Part shown: in pieces, positions 44,633 through 55,427 of the stretch
Layout: each line of letters begins with the position of its first letter
Position numbering within the stretch: position 1 is the first letter of the stretch
Assembly: GCF_025602895.1 (NCBI RefSeq)
Contig: NW_026516277.1
Coordinates: 124,001-188,000 of the forward strand
Source of the DNA: Polychytrium aggregatum
Taxonomy: Eukaryota > Chytridiomycota > Chytridiomycetes > Polychytriales
Direction: 5' to 3'
Length of the DNA stretch: 64,000 bases
Notes under the pieces: model-generated
Seen by the model: the letters and a program-made list of their open reading frames with translations, nothing else
The model's database searches: none
What the model was told of the DNA's origin: nothing
Translations under genes and position numbers: made by a program

Positions 44633-46473
44633 ATGCTTTCCCACACCGTGCGCGTTGTTGTGCTGATACTGCTCTGTGTGGCGAGCTCCATTCCGCTGAG
44701 CCTGGTACGGATCGACTATGTAGCATCGCTGCTGGTGCTGCTAGCCGTGGCCATTACCAAGCGTCGTGGCCTCCGAGCTAACATCCATCCACGGCGCACC
44801 CCCATGGCGTGCTAGATCAATGGCAATATCACCAGAGAAATCAATCACTTTCCCTTACTCATCGCCACAAATCAGGTAACCCAGATCGTCCGCGGCATTG
44901 GCCGGTGGCAGTTGCTTTCGCAACTCCGATCGTCAGAAGTGGCAATCGCGAGCCGGAGCATGAGAAGTGCCCGTCCTGCACGAAGCGGTCGCCGTGAGCG
45001 GGTAGTCCAGACAGACTGATGCTCACTCGGCCCCCGCTCCCTCCCCTTGGCCCTGTTGCAGTTCTTTGGCTGGGTTCTGGCGCTGGCGCTGCTCGTATGC
45101 AAGCGCAAGCCCATCCCCAGTGTGCCCTGGGTGGACTCGCTCTTGATTGGCTCCACCCACGTTCTTGGAGTGCTCCTGATGAACAAGGCGCGGCCAATGG
45201 TCGCCGACGGCATCTATCAGATCTTCAAGCTCGCCATCCTCGGAGTTGTGATTCTGCTCCAGTACGGCTTCTTTGGAGTCTCGGTCAGCACCAAGGCGCT
45301 GGTGCCGCTGGTGGCCGTTACTGCCGGCGTGGCCATGATCACGGTCGACGACACCACGAGCGAAGGCAACGGCGTGAACTATGGTGTCGCTGCCCTGTGT
45401 TTGACGGCTACCGCCCAGGTCCTTCTGTACCGCTTGCCCTCGATGAAGAAGCTGAGCGCAACCGAGGCGCTGGCGGTAGTGTCGCCGCCAGCCTTTGTGG
45501 TGGCCCTTCTGGTCTCGCTCTGGATGGACATTTACCCACACTCGACCAACACCGTCCCGGGCATCCACAACCCAAACTTTCTCGACGAGTTTAACCACGC
45601 CTCGCGCTCGATGCTGTTTCTGTCGTGCGCATTGGCTCCGTTTGCGAACCTGGCTTCCTTTGGACTGATCCGATACTCTGGACCAATTGCGTAAGTAGCG
45701 CGGAGCCGATGGTGTGCATGTGCGTGTGCATGTGCGTGTGCGTCTGCCCTGGCGAGCGGCCAGATTCGCTCGCATCGGCGGCTGTGTGTATGCGACCGAA
45801 TAGTGTAGTGCTTTACACTGCACGCTGAGATGCAAGCAAGCAACACGGCGCTCTGTGAGCTCGGGCGATGAGCGACAACTGAGGACGGTGTTCATCGAGC
45901 CCAAAAACTGTGGCCGGTGCGAGGCTTGGGCAACGAGCGCCGTGCGTTCGCATCGGCATCGAGACTAACTGCCTTGTGACCCTGTATGCCCGATGGAATA
46001 CCACGGCCCCAGATACCAAGTCGTCGAGCACTTGCAAACCACCCTGATATTTTTCATCGAAGGGTTCTTGCTCTTCCCGTCGACACAATGGGGGTCGCTC
46101 ACCATCCTCGGGTACACCCTGAGCATCCTCGGGATCATTCAGTACTCGTCCTTGGGCATAGCAAAGTACGTATTGTTCTGTCCTGAGAGCAGGGTGCTGG
46201 GGAGCTTGCGAGTGGACTGTTTGGTGCGGGTTGCTCTGTACTCAACATGAGTGGACTGGAGATAAGGCACCAGCGGGAGGTGGATCTGTGGACGGCTCGA
46301 GTTCTTGAGACATTGCCGGTTTGGATGCAATAACACCGACTGTGCCTCCATGCAGGCTCCCGGCCGCCCTGCCTATCTACAAGTCCGAGCCCAGCATCCC
46401 ACAGGCCTGTCTGGAGATCCTTGTCGTTGGCAACGAGCCAGCCGCCGAGCCTGAGACCAAAAAGTCTCCCTGA
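44633..46473 (+). CDS. Nucleotide-sugar / triose-phosphate translocator family protein
   Basis: Five exons, 44633-44704, 44816-44875, 45062-45690, 46013-46165 and 46356-46473, sum to 1032 nt (343 aa) in frame. About ten hydrophobic helices are visible, for example WVLALALLVCKRK, FKLAILGVVILLQYGFFGV, VPLVAVTAGVAMITV, LAVVSPPAFVVALLVSLWM, LAPFANLASFGLIRY and TLIFFIEGFLLFPSTQW. The YQVVEHLQTTLIFF segment matches the TPT-domain pattern (QVxxHLKT) of DMT-superfamily transporters, which move nucleotide sugars or phosphorylated compounds across Golgi or ER membranes. The substrate cannot be read from sequence. The tail ends in a polar PxxxETKKSP stretch. ATG 44633 directly precedes the first helix. 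Confidence 0.75.
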
Positions 46474-46832
46474 CGTGGAATTCTCGCGTGCTTCCCGCCG
46501 AAAAGCCATCAGCCCCTCCGCCCACTGGCTTTCGGTGCCTCGGAGCTCTTTGGCTCTTGTTTGCTCTACTCTTTCTGTTTCTGATCCACTCTGCTCTGCT
46601 CTGGCTTTGTGCTTTGTTTCCGGCCGCACTCGCTTCCCGTCCTTGATCTTGGAACCCTGTGCGTTTGCAGCCCAATCTCTCTCATCCATCTCCTAGGGGG
46701 AGTAACGATATCACCACCACCTCCTCCTCCCGTTGCAAAATACAAATACAATCGCTCAGATCGAGTTCTGACTTGGGCCTGCTGTGTACTCGCCGACCCG
46801 TCTCCCTACAGATTTTGCATATTATATATAGC
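46474..46832. promoter_or_regulatory. Intergenic region with AT-rich run upstream of the FKBP
   Basis: Between the 3' end of the transporter-like gene and the FKBP start. A TATTATATATAGC run lies at 46819-46831, immediately ahead of ATG 46833, and a polypyrimidine-rich leader precedes it. Confidence 0.5.
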
Positions 46833-48384
46833 ATGGAAGCCAAACCCAAAGCCGCCAAGCTGCCCCTCAAGCGGCCCGCAGCGGCCATGAAAAAGTCCAA
46901 GCACCAGAAGGTCTCGGCCAAGGCTCGCCAGATCCGCTATGCGCTCTATGCCGTCGTGGTGGTCATCGTCGGCATGCTCGCTCTGTACTCCTACGTTACC
47001 TACCGTGACTATGTGCGTCTCAAGAGCTCGATGGGTCCCAGTGGGGGCGGCGGCGGCTCTGGATCCGGATCTGTTCCCCTCAACTTCAAGAAGAAAACGG
47101 CCTTTACTGATCGAAAGGTCAAGGACGATACGGTCAAGGGCGAGAAGCTGAAGGCCCCCAAGAGCAAGAGCTCCGACCCAACGCCCGTGTGGACCCGAAC
47201 GGTGTCGAGAATCGGTAGGTCGCCTGACGATGATTCATGAGACTGCCGACAGATGAACCAGACGAGAGAAGCAAGATCGTCGAGTATCATGGCTGTCGCC
47301 GCGCCTGCCCAAACCGTGCAAGCTGCCGGAAACAACAGCAGCGGCGTCTGGATCAATGCGCATTTCGGCCGGTCTTGGCTCCGATCATCATCTGCTGGCG
47401 TACTAACCCATGTCATTCTTATCTGGCCAACTCAATCCACCCAGGCGACGGCGCTACGTTCCCCAAGAGGGGTGATTTGGTCGCCGTCCGATGTGAGTAG
47501 GATGTCTGACCGCATCATAGCTGTGATCGGTCTGGATGCGGGCCATGCGGATCGCCGCATGTGGTGTCGAATGGCATGGCGAGCAAGCGGCCAATGGTCT
47601 GGCGCTTGGTCCCGTCATTCGGTATAATGGCTTGAGCAAAGCTGCGATTGCTGATCCTATCGTTTGATGGCTTGCCGATCGGAACTCATGGCAGACCGCG
47701 GATTGGTAAGCCTCCTTCCCCTCTCTCGGCTGAGAGGCCCGATTTTTGGGATTGGAGATGGTCGGAGGGCTGCGTTCGGTGGGCATGAGGATGGTTTCGG
47801 CCTACCGCCTTCTAACGCATTCGCACACTGCAGCTCGAGGACGGCACGCTGTTTGATGCCTCGGCACACGATCCTATTCGTTTCGAGATCGGCGTTGGCA
47901 AGGTCATCCGTGGTAAGGGCCACCCTTCGAGCCGACGATTCTCCTGGGCACTGGACCCAGGGGCCGAGCAGAGGGAATGCCATTCAGCGGCTGGCTGGCT
48001 GGCTGATGGTCCTGACTTTGTGGCATCTGGCTGAACAGGAATGGACGAGGCCCTGCTTGAGATGAGCGTCGGCGAGCGAGCGACTCTGATGATCCCGCCC
48101 GAGTATGGCTACGGCGAGGCCGGTGTTGCCAACACCATCCCGCCCAAGGCCACTCTCTACTTTGAGGTACGGTACACTCTGATGCTGTCTATGGCAGGAA
48201 TGCAGGGGAGGCTGCGATGCCGTGCTCGGGAATAGCAGGAATTGGGCCGATTGAGCCGGGGACCGAAAGCAGCCCGCGCGGTGCTGATCCACCCTGCCCA
48301 AACTGCCTCCAGGTCGAATTGCTGTCCATCGAACGACCCCAGCCCGCCGAAGAGCCCATACAAGGCGAGGCTGGCTCGGTCTAG
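46833..48384 (+). CDS. Membrane-anchored FKBP-type peptidyl-prolyl isomerase
   Basis: Six exons, 46833-47214, 47445-47492, 47695-47705, 47834-47912, 48039-48166 and 48313-48384, sum to 720 nt (239 aa) in frame. Residues 1-34 are Lys-rich, 36-55 form a transmembrane helix (RYALYAVVVVIVGMLALYSY), and a Gly/Ser then Lys-rich linker leads to one FKBP domain: [87 protein letters not shown]. It catalyses Xaa-Pro isomerisation near a membrane. Which compartment it faces is not clear. Exon 3, only 11 nt, supplies YRGL; without it the domain would lose register. Confidence 0.92.
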
Positions 48385-50707
48385 AGCCAAGACAGAGAGC
48401 CAAGACAGAGCCAAGCCAGAGAGCCAAGACAGGACGGAGATGCAGGACGCCCCGCTCGATTGGCTCTCTTGCGGGAGGGCATCGATGACGGGGACAGACG
48501 AAAATCAGAGTGAACTGGGCGGTGCTTCGAGCGATCCGGACTGATCGCCGTGTGTTGTTGGCTGCTGCTGGGCTCGATGAATACACAGTTTTCCAAGAGA
48601 ATCTGTGGGGTGGGTCGTTCGGGCAGCGGGAGCGAAGCAACAAGAGTCGCTGTCGCCAGTAACGCTGAAGACGGCTATATGATGTGCGGGGGACTCAGGC
48701 AAAGACGACGCTTGCGGTCTAAATGCTGCAAGGCGCAGCCCGCCGTCCTTGGCATTGGCCCGCTGGGGGTTCGCTGTAGGTGGAGAAAGTAGGGCCCAAG
48801 CTCCCGAGGCCGCAAAGGACCTGGGAGGAGCACGCCAGTGGACTCTTGGTGCTCTCTGGGCCTCTGTCTGTTTCCACCAGAGGAAGGCGCCGGAGACGCC
48901 GACTGGGATGTGTGTTCTTTGGCCAGGGATGCAGCCTGGGATGCAACCTGGGATGCGATCGGAGCAGCCGTGACGATCGACGAGGCCGCCATGACGACCG
49001 ATGAGAGCGGAAGAGGCGGCCAGGCAAAGGACAGGCGGGTGATGCGGGTCGACGCGGGGGCTGCCAGGGACGCCTTGCCCAAAAACGTGCTTGCGACGAC
49101 CGCCGCACGCGCAAGACTCGTTGCGGAGACGGGAGACTGCGGCTGCGGCCCGAGGCTGGGCCCCGAAGCGCATCGGCGGGGCACGGAGGGCGACAGAGAC
49201 ATGGAGAATGCGATGGCGATGGCAAAGACAATCAACGGCGACGATCAACGGGAATGATCAACGGGAATGATCAACGGCGATGGAGACCAGGGTCGCCCAG
49301 AGACAGACGGTTGGCCGGCAAGGGCCAGCAAGGGCCGGCGCACGCGGTTGCAGCGTGCGCGCCCGTCGGCGCGGCTGCGTCACACGGGCGCTGCGGGCGC
49401 GGCGTGGCTCACGGGCAGGTGGTGGCGGAGCCGCGCGCGTCATCTGCCGAGCCGGGCTGGCGAGGACAGGTGGTCGCGCTGGATATTGCGTTGCGACGGT
49501 GCCCGATGCCCGCTCGCAGCCCAGCAACCTAGCATCCGATCGGCCATGGTCTGCTGATGCCCTCGCCCGTCTCGCCGCGTCCATCGCATCCATCGCATTC
49601 CATCGCATTCCATCCGCTGACGGGCAGGCTGATCACACCATCGAGCGACAACGTGTGCCTGCTGCTGGATCAGCCCTGCCCGCTGAACACACACACATCA
49701 GCGTCACAATGGCGGTCACACGCGCAGCCCCGCGGCCTTGTTCTCTGCCAAACAAAACGCCAGCCAGCGGCAAGGGACAGCGGGTCGCGGAGTGTGTGCG
49801 AGCCGACAGCGCGTTGCGGGGGAGCCGGGTGGGGGAGCCTGCATCGGGGGCCAGCAGCGACTGGCACAGAATGCACATTGCACAAGGCCGCGCGGGTCCA
49901 GCAAGGCGACACAGGGAGACAGTGGACAGCCAGCAGCGACAGTGGTCGACACGCACGCTGACACTGAACACCGAGATGCAGGAGCAATGCCAGCACCAAG
50001 TAAACAAACAAAAACAGAGCAAAGCAAAACAAAGCAAAGCAAAAACAACTGGGCTGTGTCTCTCCAAAGCCATGGGCCGGGCGCCGCGTCGTCGTCGACA
50101 AGCCCGTGCCCCCACGCAGTGCCCCGATATGGCCGCGGCACGCCACAGCCCCGCTCACTGCGAACTGCCAGTCTCTCTTTGCCGCCGCCCACTGTACAGC
50201 GCCCCGCGCCCTCGACTGGTGCGGTCGCTGTTCCGCTGGCCTGCACACACACACGGCCATGCATCCCGCGCTGCTCCTTTGCCCTTCCCAGCGCTTTCCC
50301 CTTCGCTCTCGCTCCTTCGCCCTCGTCAATCCCCTCCCGTCCTTTGGCCTTCTGCCCTCGACTCCAGCCCTGCCCACCAGTCTGCTGCCAAAAGTCGTCT
50401 TCCCCGTCATCTGAATCCGGTCTCGGGCGCTTTGCTTGGCTCCCCACTCACCCGCCTCCCCGCCCTGTTCTGTGTCGTCTCAATAGGTGCGTCTGCGACT
50501 GCTGCTCGACTGCTCTACTGCTGCTCTACTGCTACTGCTGCTACTGCTGCTACTGCTGCTACTGCTGCTACTGCTGCTACTGCTGCTACTGCTGCTACTG
50601 CTGCTACTGCTGCTACTGCTGCGGATACCCAGACCTCTCCGCATATATCCCGTCCTTGGTCTGGAGTCCGTCCCTAATATATATCTTCAACCGCACGGCT
50701 CGGCATC
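48385..50707. other. 2.3-kb gene-free, stop-poor, low-complexity region
   Basis: No frame shows a domain. Both strands carry overlapping open frames rich in Ala, Pro, Arg or Ser, a result of high GC and few stops. There are AGCCAAGACAGAG repeats near 48398-48445, an AACAAAGCAAA run near 50020-50046, and a 9-bp repeat at 50516-50622. The right end, with AATATATAT at 50676-50685, is the PDE leader and promoter. Confidence 0.55.
50516..50622. repeat. CTGCTGCTA repeat in the PDE leader region
   Basis: About ten units of a 9-bp CTGCTACTG-type repeat upstream of ATG 50708. A three-multiple period makes it read as poly-Leu/Ala or Tyr-Cys in different frames. Confidence 0.95.
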
Positions 50708-53700
50708 ATGGCTCCACCACATCACCCGACCTCATCACTCGACCGCCTCGCCCTCGATAGAATGGATCATCAAGACGATGCTTCGACCGTAAAGCCTCTG
50801 TCCCATCCCCCTCCCCTCCATACCGCCAGCCGTCATGTCGACAGCCTCAACGTCCAGCAGCGCCCGCGCTCAGCCAGCGAAAACCACCGCTCCAAGCGCA
50901 ACACCAGCGTCGGCGATATCTTTTCGCTGACCCAGCAGGTCATCCTCGACCCCTCTCGAACAAGCCAGGCACCCGCCTTTACCAACTCGGCCTCGACCGT
51001 CCGCTATCTGTCGCCCTTTCAGCATGCCAACTCTCTCGCCCCTCCGGCCGCCCTACACCACGACTCGCTGCCGACCTTTGTCCCGTCCAAGCAGAACCCA
51101 TCCATCCACCCTCTGCAAGCCGTGAAGGAGCAGACCCCGCGCGGCCTCGATGCCATGTTCGAAAGGATGCCCACTTGGTGGGCGTCGCTTACCCAGCGGA
51201 CCAACCCTTCCTTCTACAACCTCGATGCATACCAGCTGCCCAGCGGCGACGTCATTTCGCCATATACCCCTCCCATTCAAGGCCGCCAAACCCGCTCCGG
51301 CTCAGCCCTCTCGACCGACATTGAGCTAGCCGGGGAGGCCATCATGTATGGCGATGCCACAAGCCGCTCCGATCCCTTTGGAAAGGCTCTCGACGCACAT
51401 CTCCTGGCCGCCCAGGAACGCAGCTCCTTCAGCCGCATGACCCTCAGCTTCATCGACAAGAGCACTGAGCACCAATATCGGCTCTACTTTCTGGACCGCA
51501 TGCTCAAGATCTGGCGCCGCTTTGCTGCCGTCGCCATCGTCTTTGCGCTGCTCATCCAGTCCATCTTCATGTGGAAGGTCTCGATCTCGCCTGCGAACCA
51601 GTCCAAGAGCTTCTGGGATGTCAACAAACTCGATATCATTGTCCTGCTCTCGGGCGTCGTTCCCATGGCCACTCTGCTCCTGCTCTCCTTTCAGCTACCC
51701 AAGCGCACGCTCTCGCGCTTTATCCATGTCATGTCCGTGGCCTTTATCTGGCTCATGGGCCCGCTGATCATCTGCGGCCGCACCCTGATCTCGCCCAGCG
51801 ACTACCCTTACCCTGCGTCCTTCACCTCGCCGCTCTACATCGTCGCCATCCTCTCGGGCACCTTTTTCTTCCGCCTGCGCTTCGTGTACACCCTCCTGTC
51901 GCTCATGGTCGTTGCGCCATTTTGGTACAGCGTCTTTGGCCTGTCCCTGACTGCGCCGCTCAACACCACTGACCCGTCGCACCAGTACATCTCCTCGAGC
52001 ATCGCCCTCGCCCTCGCCTGTGTTGTTGTTGGCTTTGTCTCGTACGATGTCGAGCGCGGCATGCGCCTGCAGTTCCTCAGCGACCAGCGTTTCCTGAAGA
52101 TCAACATCAAGCTCCAAAACCAGCTCAAGGGTCTCCAGAAAAAGTACTCGTCCCGCCTTGCCGACCTCGACTCGCCCCTCGAGAAGGCCATCTATGGCCT
52201 CAAGTACCTGATGGCTAGCCCCATGATCCCCGGCGAGCACATCAAGATCCTGGACATGATCATGAGCTGCCTGAACTCGCAGCATCTGTTGACCCCGGAT
52301 CTGGACCAGCAAGTCAAGCAGGGCCACGTCCAGGTCGATCCCGAGCAAGAGGTGTGTATGGCTCGGCCCATTTTTCTTATTTTTTGGACATCCGCTGCCC
52401 CCTGAATTGCGCTGTACCGGCTCTGTTGCCCGCAGCTCTGTCGCATACTTGTTGCTCGCCTCATCGTCCTTCGCCTGCTCCTCCCTACCATCCATCGCCT
52501 GATGCTCGTGTGCTGATGCGTCCGCTTCTTGGCAGAAATGGCTTTTCAACGAAATCGCCACCCGTGGCAAGTCCGACGGCGGCTTTGATCGCACCAGCGC
52601 CTCCTCGCTCCAACGCCGCAGCCGATCCGACTCGTCGTCCGATGAAACCTGCAGTGCCACGGACTCGCCCGTCACAACATCGCCCCGCAGCCTCGCCAAG
52701 ATCGACATCACGATGTACTTTACCGCCCAGACTCTCCCGCTGCTTTCTCGCATCGGCGAGTTCAACTTCCCGATCTTTGACTTTGCCAATGCCACGATGG
52801 ATCGACCCCTGATGGTGATGACCCACCACCTGGTTACCAAGACAGGCATTATGAACCGGCTTGCGCTCCCGATGGACAAGTTCCTGCGCTTTATCTCCAC
52901 GATCGAGGAGGGCTATCATGCCGATCTGACATGTGAGTCATTCGCCACCCGCCAGCCTTGCGACAACCACTGTGGCTACGTCATTGTATACACTACTACC
53001 TATATTGTCGCCTACATTTCTGCGCACATCGTTGCCTACATTGCTGCCTCGGTCCCTGCCCCCCCCCAATCGCATCCTAATCGTATCGTATCGCTCCACA
53101 GACCACAACTCGATTCACGCTACCGATGTGCTCCACTGCATCAACTACATCATCAGCTTGCCCAATATCACAAAGCTCTTCACCGATCTCGAGATCTTGG
53201 CACTCTTTGTTGCCGCAGCTGTCCACGACTATGACCACCCCGGAGTCAACAACAACTTCCTGATTTCAACAAACGACCGACGAGCGCTGCTCTACAACGA
53301 CCGCTCTGTCCTGGAAAACCACCACTGTGCGTCGGCCTTCGAGGTCCTGATGCGCAAGGAATGCAACTTTTTGGGCAAACTCGACCGCAAGGTCTTCAAG
53401 GGTGTCCGCGATCACATCGTTGCCATGGTTCTGGCAACCGACCTCAGCCAACACTTCTCGCTACTGACAATGTTCAAGAAAAAGGTCGTCAATGGCGGTG
53501 GCTTTGATCCGCTGTCCTCGGGCGAAGACAAGTCGCTCCTGATGCAGATGTAAGTGCCTTCGCCCTCTGGGCTGCTTGTTCTTCCCTGCCCAACGACAGT
53601 GTCCCTTCTTGCCATACATGGACCATCCATCGAGCCCGATGTCGTTGTCTGTGCGGCTGCGTATGCGATACGTGCTCTGACTCCTGTCCTCTCCTCTCCT

Positions 53701-54092
53701 CTCCTTGCCTTCTTGCGCTCCGCGTGTCTTCCAGGCTGATGAAATGTGCCGATGTCTCGAATCCGACAAAGTCCTGGCCGATCTACTGCGAGTGGATCAA
53801 GCGCATAACCGAAGAATTCTTCAGCCAAGGCGACCAGGAGAAGCAACACGGTCTCCCGATCTCCCCCTTCTGCAACCGAGACGCACCATCTGCAACAAAC
53901 CCAGCCTCCAGCCAAAAGTCCTTCATCGAGTTCATCGTTGCCCCTCTGTTTGAAGCCCTCTGCGAGTGGCAGCCGATGCCCGAGGTTCAGGAAGGCCTGG
54001 AACGCAATAGAAATATCTGGGGCTCGCCCGCCAAAGCCGCCGCTGCCGCTGCCGCCGTCGCCGCTGTCGAAGTCGAAGCCAAGAAGAAATAG
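50708..54092 (+). CDS. Membrane-bound 3',5'-cyclic nucleotide phosphodiesterase (PDE class I)
   Basis: Four exons, 50708-52351, 52536-52932, 53102-53549 and 53735-54092, sum to 2847 nt (948 aa) in frame. An N-terminal soluble region of about 260 residues is followed by six predicted helices (about 270-450: RFAAVAIVFALLIQSIFMW, VLLSGVVPMATLLLLSF, VMSVAFIWLMGPLIIC, LYIVAILSGTFFF, LSLMVVAPFWYSVFGL, ISSSIALALACVVVGFV), a helical linker, and a class I PDE domain with HNSIHATDV, HDYDHPGVNN (metal site), VLENHHCASAF and KCADVSNPTK. It hydrolyses cAMP and/or cGMP to the 5' nucleotides. The C-terminus ends in an Ala-rich then basic tail. Nucleotide preference cannot be read from the sequence. Confidence 0.93.
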
Positions 54093-55427
54093 AGCCTGTG
54101 GCCGCTCGCCCGCTCGCCCGCTCTCCCGCCTCGCTTCACGCTCGCACTGGCCCGACACCCTCTAGACCGCCTACATATATCTGTCCTTCCCTTCTTTATC
54201 CTTTCTTCGCTTTCTTCCTTTTCATTCTTGACGCCTTCCATTGCCACAAACCATTTCTGCTTTCCTGCATAGAACTTCACTCTTTCTGTCTGCCATCGCC
54301 CTCTCTGCCATCTATCTATACTGGCCAAATCTGCCGGTCAACCATCACACTGCTCCTGGACGCCGCGCTACATTACATGCCTTCGTTGCTGGCTGTCCCC
54401 TGCCCTCGATTGATGCAACAGCAGCAAAGACTCATGCGATCTGCCTGAGTCGGCTTGCCCTGTTATTTTTATTTTTTTTGCGTAGACCAGTCTGATGCCT
54501 GCTTTGCGCATCGATTTGCTTTCTTTGTGTACTTTTATTTGTGCTCTTCTCCTTCTCCTGCTTGATTCCTTTGACCCGATTCCAAAGTAGTTTGCTGTTT
54601 CAGTTCACTCACTACTATGACTACCGCTCGCCGGCTGCATTTCCCCCCCCCCTGTGCCCTGTGCTGTTCTGCTTGCACTCATCACATCCACTCCCGATCC
54701 CCCCCCCAATTCTCGATCCCCCCCCCTCTTCCCTCCTTCCCTCTCCCCAGTTCCTCTCTTATTTATCATGTCCACCATTGTTGGTACCTGGACTCCCTAA
54801 ATACATGTCCATCATTGCGATCTCAGTTCGGGCACGAAAATGACCCGCAAAATTAGCCCTCTGAGTGTATGTGTGTGTGAATCACACTCTCTCCGCATTG
54901 AAGCAGACTGACTGTATGGAGCGGACTGACTCTATGACAGACGATTTGACCTGCTTGGTCGTCGGTGAACTGGTTCACTGAGGGCACATGGATCTTGAAA
55001 ATGGATGTGTCTGGTGGGTGTCTCTGGCGATGGGGGGGGGGAAACTTCTGAAAGGACTTGACGGATCTGAATCGCCGTGTGCTTGGTGCATATCCCTTTC
55101 CTTGCTTCCACGATGCATTCCCAAATGCAATCACAGTTCCATTCTCCTTGGACACGCTCGCAGGTCATAGTGAACGATCGATGGGCGTGCATCCATCCAG
55201 AGTAAGTGACAGCCCCGTCCCAAAACAGGACCGAATCTTTTTTTTGGACACGTCCCAGGACTGTCCTTCCGCTCGATTGTTACCTCGATCTTGTATCCTC
55301 GGTCGTCCCAATCGATCGCTGCTTCCCGCGCACACCGTCTCGCAGACAGTGACTCCTCAACTTCTCTTTGCACCCCGTCGCCAAATCCATCTCTACCTCT
55401 ATCTCTCCATCTCCGTCCCGTGAAATC
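54093..55427. other. Intergenic region with pyrimidine and poly-C tracts
   Basis: About 1.3 kb of C/T-rich sequence with several C(6-9) runs (54650-54725) and a G9 run at 55033-55041. No coding evidence. The promoter of the next gene is at the right end. Confidence 0.5.

Noticed and set aside
48505-49248. Three overlapping minus-strand frames
   Set aside because: All three are Ser/Pro/Arg/Ala-rich; mutual overlap points to high GC and few stops, not coding.
49280-50677. 466-codon plus-strand frame ending in the CTGCTGCTA array
   Set aside because: Two further plus frames and several minus frames are equally open there; the text is low complexity and no domain is seen.
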